A DNA stretch of 64,000 nt from JBEVJK01 sp963791325 (GTDB lineage: Bacteria > Pseudomonadota > Alphaproteobacteria > Rhizobiales > Rhizobiaceae): positions 186,001 to 250,000 of the forward strand of contig CAWBRU010000005.1 of the NCBI GenBank assembly GCA_963791325.1, given 5' to 3'. Each line of letters starts with the position of its first letter. Position 1 is the first letter of the stretch. The notes beneath the pieces are model-generated. The model was not told where the DNA came from and did not search any database. It worked only from the letters and a program-made list of their open reading frames with translations. Shown here in pieces: positions 30,901 through 41,258 of this stretch. Position numbers and translations under genes: made by a program.

Positions 30901-31804
30901 ATGAAGAGAGTTCGCAAGGCAGTCTTCCCCGTGGCCGGTCTCGGAACGCGTTTTCTTCCGGCCACCAAGGCCGTCCCGAAGGAGATGCTCACTGTGGTCG
31001 ATCGGCCCGTCATCCAATATGTCGTCGACGAGGCGCGCGAAGCGGGGATCGAGCATTTCATCTTCGTCACCGGCCGCAACAAGACGGTGATCGAGGATCA
31101 TTTCGACGTTCAGTTCGAGCTCTACAACACGCTGGCCCAGCGCGGGAAGGACGAGCAGCTCGCCCGGCTGCAGCGGCTGCAGCCGGCGCCGGGGACCGAC
31201 GAGCTACACCCGTCAGCAGGTGCCGCTCGGGCTCGGACACGCCGTGTGGTGCGCCCGCGACATCGTTGGCGATGAGCCGTTCGCGCTGCTTCTGCCCGAC
31301 ATGATCATGCAGGCCGAGAAGAGCTGCACGCGCGCCATGGTAGAGCTCTACCAGAACACCGGCGGCAACATCATCGGCGTGCAGGAATGCAATCCGGCCG
31401 AGACCCACAAATACGGCATCGTCGGCCGCGGCGACACCACCTCGACCGGCTTCGAGATCACCGGCATGGTCGAGAAGCCGAAGCCGGAGGCCGCGCCCGT
31501 CGAACCTGTTCATCAATGGCCGCTACATCCTCCAGCCGGAGATCTTCGGGCTGCTGGAAAAGCAGGAACGCGGTGCCGGCAACGAGATCCAGCTCACCGA
31601 CGCGATGCTCAAGCTGATGGAGAATCAATCGTTCTTCGGCTACCATTTCAGGGCCGCACGTTCGATTGCGGCGCCCCGGACGGCTTTGTCGAGGCCAATG
31701 TCGCGTTCGCCCTGTCGCGCCCCGACATCTATCACCAGATCGCCGATTTCCTCCGCGCCCTGGTCGACGAGATGAAGCCGGCCGAGCAGCGCAGCGCAAG
31801 CTGA
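30901..31804 (+). CDS. galU: UTP--glucose-1-phosphate uridylyltransferase
   Basis: About 300 residues. It starts MKRVRKAVFPVAGLGTRFLP (nucleotide-binding loop), then ATKAVPKEMLTVVDRPVIQY, HFIFVTGRNKTVIEDHFDV, LGLGHAVWCARDIVGDEPFA, LLPDMIMQ, EITGMVEKPKPE and GRTFDCGAPDGFVEANVAFA. It makes UDP-glucose for exopolysaccharide, glucan and lipid synthesis. Breaks near 31197, 31500 and 31652. The longer frame from 30811 is not family-like, so 30901 is used. Confidence 0.93.
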
Positions 31805-31816
31805 ACGAGGTTCGCC

Positions 31817-33356
31817 TCAGCGCTGCAGCTTGAGCCCGAGATAGACGCTGTCGGCGTTGTAGGTGCGGTCGGGAAGGTCGCTCACCTGGCGTTCATGTCT
31901 GGCGCGGGCGACCAGCCCGGTGGTCCGGTTGAGCCAATAGGTGCCGCCGGCCTCAGCCGAGATCAGCCGGTCATGGCCGTCGGTGCCGGCATAGGTGCGA
32001 TAGCCGGCGCCGATCGCGGCCGTTGCGGTCAGATTGGCGCGCAGCTGCCGCTCGACCGACAGGCGCCCGGCATAGAGGATCGATCCGCTTTCGCCCGGCG
32101 CGCCGTCATCCTCGAGCGTGGTCGTGCCGTCAAGGCGAACCATCGTCCCCCGCTGCGGCGACCAGGCGAGGCTGCCGTCGACTTGCGGTCCCGACACCTG
32201 CGCCAGCCGCCGATCGTCGGGCGTCTCGCTCAGCCAGCCGGCAGCCAGCGATCCCGACAGCTTCTCGCCGAAGTCGAAAGCGAGGCCGGCCTGCCCGCCG
32301 AGCACATTGGAGCGCGGCCGTCCATCATCGTCGGCGGCCGTGGCCTGGTCGTAGAAGCGGCGGCCGAGCTCGATTTCGGCAAACGGGGTCAGAGCCGGCG
32401 AGATGGCGTAGCCGGCGCGCAGCTTGAGCTCGGCCAAGGTGTTGTCGCGGCTCTGCTGCGGCAGGCTCGCCGCCGTCGGCGAGCGCGGCCTCGCCGAACG
32501 TCTGTCGCTCGACGCTGCCGTCGAGCGACAGGCGAGCCCGGCCGATCTCCTTGGCAAGCATGAGTTCGCCGAGCAGGTCGTGGCTGATCGCCGGAGCTGC
32601 CGCATCCTCGGCCACGCCGGGCGCCGAGCCGGATTCAGGGCCGCCGCTATAGGCAAGCGCTGCCGTGGCCGAAAGCTCGTTGCCCAGCGGCATGACGACG
32701 CTGCCGCGCAAGCCGACGGAACTCTCCTTGAGCGTTTCGCCGAACAGCGTGCGCAGGAAGGTCCCGTAGGAATCGAAGCCGGCGGTGGCGTCGCCGACCT
32801 CGCCCGTGCCGCTCAGCCGAAGGGTGGTCTCGGACAAGAGGCCCGGCTGCCCGCCCGCGGCGTCGGTCGCGTTCGACGTCGCTAGAAGCCCGGTTTCGAG
32901 GCTGGGCTTCAAGGTGAAGCCGCCGAGCCGCAGCCCGATCGGCGCATAGGGGTCGTCTTCGGTTCGCCGCGCCGGCTGTTCCTCGACGGGTGCTTCGCGC
33001 AGGGCGCGGCGGAAACGCGCGCGGTCGAGCTCTGAGTCGACGTCGCTCTCCGGCCCGGCCTCGCCGAAGCCCGGTTGCGGCCCGTCCGTGCTGCCCCGCA
33101 ATTGCGCTGGCGCGTCCTCCGGCGCCTTGACGAGCGGGGTCGAGAGGCGCGCATCGGCCGGTTCGGCCGTACGCAAACCCGGCTCGGCGGCGGCCTGGCT
33201 GGTCTGATCGTCAGGCTGCGGAGGAGGTTGTTCGGCCCAGGCGGGACGGCAGATGAGCCAGGCCGCGACCAGGCCGGCAGCCAGCCACGCTCCGGCACAG
33301 CCTGCCCGGTGTGGCACGCGACGCGCACCCATCCGATTGCTCCGCTTTGCCCGCAT
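31817..33356 (-). CDS. Outer-membrane beta-barrel protein
   Basis: About 512 residues. Signal peptide near the start (AWLAAGLVAAWLICRPAWAE), then a disordered acidic/proline-rich stretch to about residue 140. A barrel of repeated alternating strands follows (RLGGFTLKPSLETGLLATSN; GLRGSVVMPLGNELSATAAL; LAGAGYRTYAGTDG-like), ending with aromatic-free but strand-like YNADSVYLGLKLQR. Similar rhizobial proteins are annotated as porin-like or exopolysaccharide-linked barrels; the role is unknown. One break near 32478. Start at 33356 or 33332. Confidence 0.75.
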
Positions 33357-33541
33357 CGCCCCAAGCGCCCGAGGGCGCGCCCCCGCACCCTGCTTAGCGA
33401 AGCGTAAAGGCGCATGGTTAACGCGAGGTTGCAGCTCTGGCCGATCCACGACCGAAGGTAACCAGCGCAGCGCATTCCACTTCCCCTTTGCCGGGAATTG
33501 CTCTAAGCGCTTGCTGATGCGAGCCAGCGCCAGGACCACCC

Positions 33542-34525
33542 ATGAGCGAGAGCGCGACGCGGCGATCGCTTCGGCGCTGCGCACGGTGACCACCGAGCAG
33601 GCCGGCATGGCGGCGCTGGCCGAGGCCTTCGACGACGGCCTGGCCGAGCCGTTCGCCGAGGCCGTCGAGCATGCTCTCGGCGATCGAACGGCCGGGTGAT
33701 CGTCACCGGCGTCGGCAAGAGCGGCCATATCGGCTCGAAGATCGCGGCGACGCTCGCCTCGACCGGCACGCCGGCCTTCTTCGTCCATCCCGCCGAAGCC
33801 AATCACGGCGATCTCGGCATGATCGCCAGGGACGACGCCATCATCGCCATGTCGTGGTCCGGCGAGAGCTTCGAGCTCAAGGGCATCGTCGCCTATTCGC
33901 GGCGCTTCGCGCATCCCGCTGATCGCCATCACCGCCGGCGACAGCATCGGCGCTGGCGCGCGAGGCCGACGTCGTGCTGTGCTGCCGCGCGCGCCGGAAG
34001 CCTGCCCGCACGGGCTGGCGCCGACCACCTCGACGCTGCTGCAGCTGGCGATCGGCGACGCGCTGGCCGTGGCGCTGCTCGAGGCGCGCGGCTTCACGCC
34101 CGACCATTTCCGCACCTTCCATCCGGGCGGCCAGCTCGGCGCCAACCTGACGCATGGTCCGCGAGATCATGCACACCGGCGACGAGACTGCCGCTGGTGC
34201 CGCTCGGCACGCAAGATGCCGGACGCGATGATGATGCTGTCGCAAGAAGCGCTTCGGCTGCGTCTGCGTCATCGACGCGGAGGGCCGGCTGGTCGGCATC
34301 GTCACCGACGGCGACCTCGCCCGCAATCTCGCACCGCAACCTGGTCGAGACCTGCGGTCGACGAGATCATGACCGCAAGCCGAAGACGGTCAAGCCGCAG
34401 ACGCTGGCGAGCGCGGCGCTCGGCCTGCTCAACGAGCACAACATCAGCGCGCTGATCGTGGTCGACGACGAGCGGCCGGTCGGCTCGTCCATTTCCACGA
34501 TCTGCTGCGGATCGGCGCGGCCTAA
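33542..34525 (+). CDS. kpsF: KpsF/GutQ-type sugar-phosphate isomerase (arabinose-5-phosphate isomerase)
   Basis: About 325 residues after joining many breaks. The SIS domain reads VIVTGVGKSGHIGSKIAATL, ASTGTPAFFVHPAEANHGDL and IIAMSWSGESFELKGIVAYS, then LAPTTSTLLQLAIGDALAVA and FHPGGQLGANLT. A C-terminal CBS pair follows (CVIDAEGRLVGIVTDGDLAR; ALGLLNEHNISALIVVDDER). It interconverts ribulose-5-P and arabinose-5-P for Kdo. Breaks at about 33555, 33668, 33690, 33912, 33980, 34152, 34190 and on to 34490 include both extra and missing bases. Confidence 0.85.
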
Positions 34526-34563
34526 CCGTCGGCATTCGTCGAAGCCGCGCATCGGCCATGACG

Positions 34564-35031
34564 TCAGCCGCTTCGACGATCAGTTCGAGATCGGTGGCGA
34601 CGGCCGCCTTGACGCGCACCTGCGTGCCGGCCGGCAGGTCGGGCCCGGAGACGCGCCACAGCGTGTCGCCGATGCGGATGCGGCCGCGGCCGTCCTTGAT
34701 CGGCTCGGTCAGCGTCGCGATGCTGGCCGATCATCTGCGCGCCGCGCCGGTTGAGCAGCGGCTGGTCGGAATCGCCGCCGCGCCCGCGCATCAGCCGGTT
34801 GCCGACATAGGCCGAGACCAGCGCCAGCACCAGGAAGACCAGGACCTGGACCTGCCAGATCCAGAAGCCGGCGTCCCAGAAGCAGCAGCGACAGCGGCGC
34901 CGATGATCAGCGCGGCGATGCCGATCCACAGCAGGAAGAAGCCGGGCAGCGACGATCTCCAGCACCAGCAGGACGCAGCCGAGAACCATCCAGTTCCAGG
35001 GGCCGAGTTCGGAGACGATGCGTTCGATCAT
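34564..35031 (-). CDS. NfeD-family membrane protein
   Basis: About 155 residues: MIERIVSELGPWNWMVLGCV and LLVLEIVA start the first helices, DAGFWIWQVQVLVFLVLALV the next, and the C-terminal OB-fold domain reads RRGAQMIGRTATLTEPIKDG-like text in joined frames. NfeD proteins work with SPFH/stomatin partners in membrane quality control. The start overlaps the stop of the SPFH gene (ATGA at 35028-35031), a classic pairing. Several single-base breaks. Confidence 0.82.
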   Translation of the reverse strand: MIERIVSELGPWNWMVLGCVLLVLEIVAARLLPAVDRHRRADHRRRCRCCFWDAGFWIWQVQVLVFLVLALVSAYVGNRLMRGRGGDSDQPLLNRRGAQMIGQHRDADRADQGRPRPHPHRRHAVARLRARPAGRHAGARQGGRRHRSRTDRRSG

Positions 35032-36028
35032 GGCTGCTCACGCTGTTCTCGGGCCGGTCGATGCGGCCGGTCGATCGCCGGCGGCCGCGGCTCGGAGCCG
35101 GCACGCTGCGCGGCGGGCGTGCCGGCGGACGCGGCGCGTCGTCGCCGAACACCTCGCTTGGCGATCGCGCCGATGCCGCCGAGCGAGCCGATCAGCGACG
35201 AGGCCTCCATCGGCATCAGCACGATCTTGCTGTTGGTGGCCGAGCCGATGCTGGCCAGCGCCTCGGTGTATTTCTGCGCGACGAAATAGTTGAGCGCCTG
35301 CACGTCGCCCTTGGAGATCGCCTCGGAGACCACCTGCGTGGCGCGGGCTTCGGCTTCGGCCGAGCGCTCGCGCGCCTCGGCGTCGCGGAAGGCGGCTTCC
35401 TTGCGGCCTTCGGCCTCCAGCATCTGCGCCTGCTTGAGGCCTTCGGCCTCGAGGATCTGGGCGCGCTTGTTGCGTTCGGCCATCATCTGCCGGCCCATCG
35501 ATTCGACCAGATTGGCCGGCGGGTTGATGTCCTTGATCTCGACGCGGGTGACCTTGATGCCCCAGGGATGCGCGGCTTCGTCGACGACGCGCAGCAGCCG
35601 CTCGTTGATCGCGTCGCGGTTGGACAGCAGCTCGTCGAGGTCCATCGAGCCCATGACCGTGCGGATGTTGGTCATGGTCAGGTTGAGGATGGCGTTCTGC
35701 AGCCCGGCCACCTGGTAGGCGGCCTGCGGCGCGTTGAGGACCTGGTAGAAGGCGACGCCGTCGACGCCGACGATGGCGTTGTCGCGGGTGATGACCTCCT
35801 GGCGTCGGCACGTCGAGCACCTGCTCCATCATGTTCATCTTGGCGCCGATGCGGTCGAAGAACGGGATGATGAAGTTGAGGCCGGGCGTCAGCGTCTTGG
35901 TGTAGCGGCCGAACCGCTCGACCGTGTAGTTGTAGCCCTGCGGCACGGTCTTGATGCCGGCGAACAGCAGCACCAGGACAAGCACGACCAGCACAAGGAT
36001 CGACGATGTCGAACCCCGAAAACGCCAT
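35028..36028 (-). CDS. SPFH/Band 7 membrane protein (stomatin/QmcA-like)
   Basis: About 330 residues. One N-terminal membrane helix (VILVLVVLVLVLLFAGIKTV-like), then the SPFH domain: VPQGYNYTVERFGRYTKTLT, PGLNFIIPFFDRIGAKMNMM, GLQNAILNLTMTNIRTVMGS and WGIKVTRVEIKDINPPANLV. A long coiled coil is rich in Glu/Ala/Arg (MMAERNKRAQILEAEGLKQA). It forms ring-like membrane platforms that partner NfeD and proteases. Breaks near 35140, 35805 and 35998. Confidence 0.88.
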
Positions 36029-36105
36029 TGAGCCCTCCCTCGAGCGCCCGCCGCACGCGTCGCGCGCAACCCGGACGGCTCAACACTTAGGCGCGAATGT
36101 GGCGG

Positions 36106-37382
36106 TTACACAATCGCCAAGCGAAGGCGCAGAGGTACGGCAGCGATCAGCCCCGGCCATTTCAGCGTCGAAGAGGTCGGCGTCCTGATCGGTGCCTGCC
36201 GGCGATCGCTCCGAGCGACGATCTCGGACGCGATCTGCGGAATAGGTGATGCCGTTGCCGCCATAGCCCATCACCGCAAAGACGCGCCGAGATGCCGGGC
36301 AGCAGGCCGATCGACGGCAGACCGGTGCCGGACGACCCGAACGAGCCGGTCCAGGCGAATTCCGGCTGCGGATCGGCCTGCGGCAGCAGCGCCTTCAGTT
36401 TGCGCGACAGCGCCGCCGCCTTGTCGGCGAGCAGCGCGTCGCGGCGCTTCTCGTCCGTGGAACTCCTCGTCCTCGCCGCCGCAGATCAGGCGGCCGTCGG
36501 CAGTCGGGCGCAGATAGAGATAGGGATCGGACGCTTCCCAGATCAGCGGCAGCGCACCTGCGTCGAAGCCGCGGCTGCGGCCGGGTGGCGATCGCATAGG
36601 TCGAGACGATCGAATGGCCGTTGGCCGGCACGATGGCCAGCAGCTCATAGCCGGTCGCCAGCACCAGATGGCGGCAGACGATCACCGGGCCGGCGCCGGT
36701 GCTGACGGCGACCTCCTCGCCGGCTTCGCTGAAATCGGCGGCATCGGCCGGGCGCGTAGAGACGGGCGCCGCGCCGCATGGCGAGCGTGAGCAGCCCGGC
36801 TGTCAGCTTGACCGGATCGAGCGCCAGGTTGCCGCCGCTGAGCAGCGCGCCCGCCCGTTCGAGGCCGAACTGCGCGGCAAGTGCGCCGGCCGTCAGGTAA
36901 GTCGCCCGCAGCCCCGCTTGGCGGCGCTGCTCCCCCTCGCGCTTCAGCGCCGTCGGCCGCAACAGATTGCCGGCGAGATAGAGCGACGGCTTGATCTCGG
37001 CGTCGCAGTCGATCCCCAGCTCGGCGATGCGCGCCGGCGAGATTGGCGAGCGCCAGCCGCGACCGGCGCCAGGCCCGCTCGTGCGCGGGCCTGGCCGATC
37101 TTGGCGCTGAGCAGGCTGAGCGGCTGGTCGATCTCGAACTGCACCAGCGCGGTGGTCGCCACGGTCGATCCGCGTGCGGGGCCGCGGCGGTCGATGCATC
37201 ACGACGCCGTGGCCGGCCGCAGTCAGCGCCTCGGCCATCATGGCGCCGCTGACGCCCATGCCGACGACCAGCACGTCGGTCTTGACGTCGCGCAGCAGCG
37301 GTTTGGGGCGAAGTGAGACCGGGAGCTGCGTGATGTCCCAGACCGGCCGTCCGGTCGTCAAGTCGAGCGTGCGGCGGGCCAT
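36106..37382 (-). CDS. FAD-dependent oxidoreductase (D-amino-acid/gamma-glutamylputrescine oxidase-like)
   Basis: About 425 residues across many breaks. Start MARRTLDLTTGRPVWDITQL, then DVLVVGMGVSGAMMAEALTA (FAD Rossmann motif), FEIDQPLSLLSAKIGQARA, YLAGNLLRPTALKREGEQRR, LVLATGYELL, YLYLRPTADGRLICGGEDEE and CGYGGNGITYSA near the end. DAO-family members of this type oxidise amines or amino acids; the substrate is unknown. Stop is uncertain: 36106 or 36080 depending on one base. Confidence 0.72.
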
Positions 37383-37453
37383 GGTCACCTATCGGTCGGG
37401 GAAAGCCGGCCTCAACGACTGAGGCAGCCGCCGGTTCCGGTGCGCCCCCGACC

Positions 37454-38537
37454 CTATCGGCGGTCGCCCAGCCGGAGAGCTCGCGCCGCACCATCGTCTC
37501 GATCACCGCCATGCCCTCGTCGCTGTCGTTGAGGCAGGGAATGTGGGCGAAATTCTCGCCGCCGGCGTGGTGGAAGGTCTCGCGCCGCCTCGCGCGTCGA
37601 TCTCTTCCAGCGTCTCGATGCAGTCGGCGGAAAAGCCGGGATTGACGACGGCGATCGACTTGACGCCGTCGCGCGCCAGCTTCTCGACCGTCTTGTCGGT
37701 GTAGGGCTGCAGCCATTCCTGCGCGCCGAAGCGCGACTGGAAGGTGGTGATCAGCTTCTTGTCGTCCCAGCCGAGCCGTTCGCGCAGCAGCCGCGTCGTC
37801 TTCTGGCAGTGGCAGTGATAGGGGTCGCCCGCTCGAAATAGGCGCTTCGGAATGCCGTGATAGGAGGCGATGACCACCTCCGGCTCGAAGTCGCAGCGCC
37901 GGCCAGATGCTGCTCGATCGAGCGGGCCAGCGCCTCGATATAGACCGGCTCGTCGTAATAGGGCGGCACGCTGCGCACCGCCGGCTGCGTGCGCATCTTC
38001 ATCAGCGCGCGGAACAGCTTGTCGTTGGCGGTCGCCGTCGTCGTCGCCGAATATTGCGGATAGAGCGGGAACGCGAGGATGCGGTCGCAGCCCGGCTTCG
38101 CATCAGCCTGGTCGACGCGCTGGCGATCGACGGATTGCCGTAGCGCATCGCCCCAGTCGACGACGATTTCGGGCTCGCCGCGCAAGGCCTCCGCCAGCTT
38201 CTCGCTCTGGGCGCGGGTGATAGGTGCGCAGCGGCGATTCGTCGCGCTCGCCGGTTCCAGATCTTCGCGTAGTTGGCGCCGGACTTCTGCGGCCGCGTGG
38301 TCAGCACCAGGCCGTAGAGGATCGGATACCAGATCGCGCGCGTGCAGCTCGATGACGCGCGGATCGGAGAGGAATTCGCGCAGATAGCGCCACATCGGCC
38401 GGAAATCGGTGCCGTCGGGCGTGCCGAGATTGACCAGCAGGACGCCGATCCTGGCGCGGCTTGACCGGCGGATGGCCGGCCGGCAGCGGGCCGATGGCCT
38501 TGGCTGCTGACGGTCGTCGAGCTGCAGCGATCATCAT
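37454..38537 (-). CDS. hemH: Ferrochelatase
   Basis: About 355 residues after joining. Blocks: KIGVLLVNLGTPDGTDFRPM-like start, MWRYLREFLSDPRVIELHAR, SEKLAEALRGEPEIVVDWG, RILAFPLYPQYSATTTATAN, PPYYDEPVYIEALARSIEQH, VVIASYHGIPKRLF (active-site His), DPYHCHCQKTTRLLRERLG, FQSRFGAQEWLQPYTDKTVE and NPGFSADCIETLEEID. It inserts iron into protoporphyrin IX, the last step of haem synthesis, an essential role, so the dozen breaks must be sequence errors. CGGAGACC precedes ATGATG at 38537. Confidence 0.9.
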
Positions 38538-38635
38538 GGTCTCCGTGGCATCGACGCTGGCGAACCTAGCCGCGCGGCAAGCTAAGCGCGCGCGCGGCAT
38601 TCAATGCTACGTCTGGCCGCACGTCGCGCCGGAAA

Positions 38636-38666
38636 CGAAAAGCCCGCCCGGCAGGCCGGGCGGGCT
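38636..38666 (-). terminator. Terminator of the 5'-nucleotidase gene
   Basis: On the minus strand AGCCCGCCCGGC and GCCGGGCGGGCT form a very stable stem, ending in TTTT (38637-38640). It lies 24 bases after the nucleotidase stop. Confidence 0.85.
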
Positions 38667-38689
38667 CCGTTCGGCGCACGAAGCGTCAG

Positions 38690-40584
38690 TTACGCCGCCG
38701 GCGGGATGGTCAGCGTCGCGCCGATCGGCAGATGCGCGCGGCCGGTACGCCGGATTGGCGTCGGCGATCGCCTTCCACTTGGTCGCCGTCGCCATAGGCC
38801 TTCTCGGCGAGATCCCAGAAGGTGTCGCCGGCGACGATGACATGCGCGTGGGTTCGGCCGGCGCGGCCTCGAGCCGCGCCTGTTCGCCGGCGGCGCTCGG
38901 CAGCCGGCGCGGCCGGCTTCTGCCGGCGCTGCTCGGCCGGCGCGGCTCGGCGGGTCGCCGCGGCAGCGCGCGGCGATCTCGGTGATGCGGCCGTCGAGCT
39001 TCGGCGTGTAGGGCCGGTGCGCGGCGAGATAGTCGGCAACCACCTGCTCGAGGCCCGGACCGTAGTCGTAGGCGTTCTTGGCGTTGTCGGCGAAGACCTT
39101 GTAGCCGTCGCCGCCCTGGCGGACGTAGTTGTTGGTGGCGACCAGATAGGTCTTGGCCGGATCGATCGGCGTCCAGGCGCCGCCCTCCATCACCTCGACC
39201 GCACTGACGCGGCCTGTTCGGCCGGCGCCGACTTGTCGAAGGAATATTTCAGGCCGGCCACCTGCGGGAAGCGGCCGGCGCCTTCCTCGATCTGGCTGAC
39301 GCCGTTCTCCAGCGCGGCGACCACGTCCTTGCCGGTAATCTGGAAGGTCGCCAGCGTGTTCTGGAACGGCAGCACGGTCAGCACCTCGCCCATGGTGACG
39401 ACGCCCTGGTCGATCGAGGCACGCAGGCCGCCGCCGTTCTGGAACGACGATCTCGACGCCCTGTCCCTTGACGCGGTCGAGGATGGCGTCGGAGACCAGG
39501 TTGCCCATCTCGCATTCGCGGGCGCGGCAATTGTCGCGGCTGCCGTCGATCGCGCTCGGTCGTTTCGGAGACTTCCTTGTTCTTCAGCGCCTCGATCGGC
39601 GCGCCGAGCTCCTTGATGCGGGCGAGCACCGCTGCGTCGGGCTTGATCGACTTGTCGAGATAGATCGGGTCGCCGCTGGCTTCCTTGACGACGCCGTTGT
39701 CGTCGAAGACGATCTTGAACTCGCCGAGATATTTCGAATAGGACGCCGCCTGCACGACCGGCACCTTGTAGCCGTCCGGGTTGTCGACCATCGTCGGGTA
39801 GGGGCCTTCGGCCTTCGGATCGGTGTTCGACAGCAGCGAATGCGAGTGGCCGCCGACCACCACGTCGACGCCCGGGATCTTGGCGATCACGTCGCGCTCG
39901 CGCGGATAGCCGATATGGGTCAGCGCGATGATCTTGTTGACGCCCTCGCCCTTCAGCTTCTCGACCTCGGCGGTGATCGCCTTGACGTCGTCCTCGATCG
40001 TGATGTTCGGGCCGGGCGAGGAGATGTCGACGACATCGTTGGTGACGGCGCCGACGATGCCGATCTTCTGGCCGCCGACCTCGAGCACCATCGACGGCTT
40101 GATGCGGTCGCCGAGCTTGGACTGCGCGTTGGGCTTCACGTTGGCGCTGATCACCGGGAACTTGATCATGTCGAGGAAGGCGCCAAGCGCGTCCTCGCCG
40201 TCGTCGAACTCATGGTTGCCGACGCGTCATGGCGTCGAACTTCATCTGGTTGAGGAATTCGGCCTTCGGCCTTGCCCTTGTAGGTCGTGTAGAACAGCGA
40301 TCCCTGGAAATTGTCGCCGGCGTTGAGCAGCATGACGTTCTGGCCCTCGAGCTTCTTGCGCGTCCTCGGCGATCGCCGTGACCAGCCGCGCCGCGCCGCC
40401 GATGCACTCGCCCTTGCCCTCCTCCTCGGCCGAGCAGGTCGATTCGTATTTGTTGTTGGATTCGATGCGGCTGTGCCAGTCGTTGATGTGCAGGATGTTC
40501 AGCGTGTAGTCGGCAAAGGATGCCGACGGCCGACATGGCAAGCGCGGACGCCGAGAAGGCGGCAATGGCAGCGATCTTCTTCAT
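38690..40584 (-). CDS. Periplasmic 5'-nucleotidase/UshA-family phosphoesterase with C-terminal LysM domain
   Basis: About 625 residues. A signal peptide (MKKIAAIAAFSASALAMSAV) precedes the metallophosphoesterase domain: LNILHINDWHSRIES (D-x-H), GDNFQGSLFY, GNHEFDDG, HIGYPRERDVIAKIPGVDVV and GGHSHSLLSN. The 5'-nucleotidase C-terminal domain reads QNGGGLRASIDQG-like, VLPFQNTLATFQITGKDVVA and NNYVRQGGDGYKVF. After a Pro/Ala linker comes a LysM module (VAGDTFWDLAEKAYGDGDQW; ANPAYRPRHLPIGATLTIPP). It salvages extracellular nucleotides; LysM would tether it to peptidoglycan. About eight breaks, most in the linker and N-terminal third. Confidence 0.87.
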
Positions 40585-40758
40585 CGTTCGATCTCCCGGT
40601 TGCAACTGATCCGTGGCGTTTAGCGGCACTTGTTGACAGGCCTGTAACACCTGTCCCATCCGGCGCCATGTTCCCATCGGCGCCAGGCCGACGCAAGCGG
40701 AAATCGCAGTGCGCACGCGGAGCCGGAGCCGGATCGGCAAATCAGCCGGCGGCCGGCG

Positions 40759-41175
40759 TCAGGCGCCGACTCGGCCGCACTGCGTACGCAGTGCGCGTCT
40801 GGCGTCAGGCGCGGCGCGATCAGCGACGAAGTGCTGGCCGGCGGAGCTGGTGCAGTTGAGCTGCTTCGGCGAGGCCAGCAGGCAGTTGAAGCTGATCGGC
40901 GACTGGCGGATCAGCGAGGTGCCGGTGATCTGCACCGTGTGTCGCCGGTCGACGATGTAGCTGCCTTCGGCGAGCTTGTTGCCGGTGTCGGTGGCGACGG
41001 TCGTGAAGACGCCGCCCGCGAAGCGCGAGACGGCGACGCCGTCGGAGCTCATCCAGTCGCCTTCGACGCCGCTCGGCGCCGCGCCGGGGCCGCCGGGGCC
41101 GGCGCTCTGGCAGGCGGCGAGCGCGGCAAGGCTGACAACGACACCGGCGAAAACCGATTTCCGCGCAATGGTCAT
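40759..41175 (-). CDS. omp10: Omp10-like outer-membrane lipoprotein (AprI/Inh domain)
   Basis: A 138-residue lipoprotein in one frame. Signal peptide with lipobox LAAC|Q at about residues 20-23, then GVEGDWMSSDGVAVSRFAGG, TDTGNKLAEGSYIVDRR and FNCLLASPKQLNCTSSAGQH. This tracks the Brucella minor lipoprotein Omp10 closely, including the two Cys that form the disulfide of the AprI/Inh protease-inhibitor fold. The last 20 residues are Arg-rich and include an 18-base palindrome in the DNA. The role is envelope integrity or protease inhibition. Confidence 0.85.
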   Translation of the reverse strand: MTIARKSVFAGVVVSLAALAACQSAGPGGPGAAPSGVEGDWMSSDGVAVSRFAGGVFTTVATDTGNKLAEGSYIVDRRHTVQITGTSLIRQSPISFNCLLASPKQLNCTSSAGQHFVADRAAPDARRALRTQCGRVGA

Positions 41176-41258
41176 CGTCAGAATCCTCTCCTCAGTCCCG
41201 TCATGCCATTCAATCGCCCGATTTCCCGGCGATTGCAAGGCGTGGGCAGGCGGGCCGT

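Noticed and set aside
37454..38537. Ferrochelatase as a pseudogene
   Set aside because: All conserved blocks are present in order and each break is one base; an essential gene with a dozen fresh indels and no missense decay points to sequencing error.
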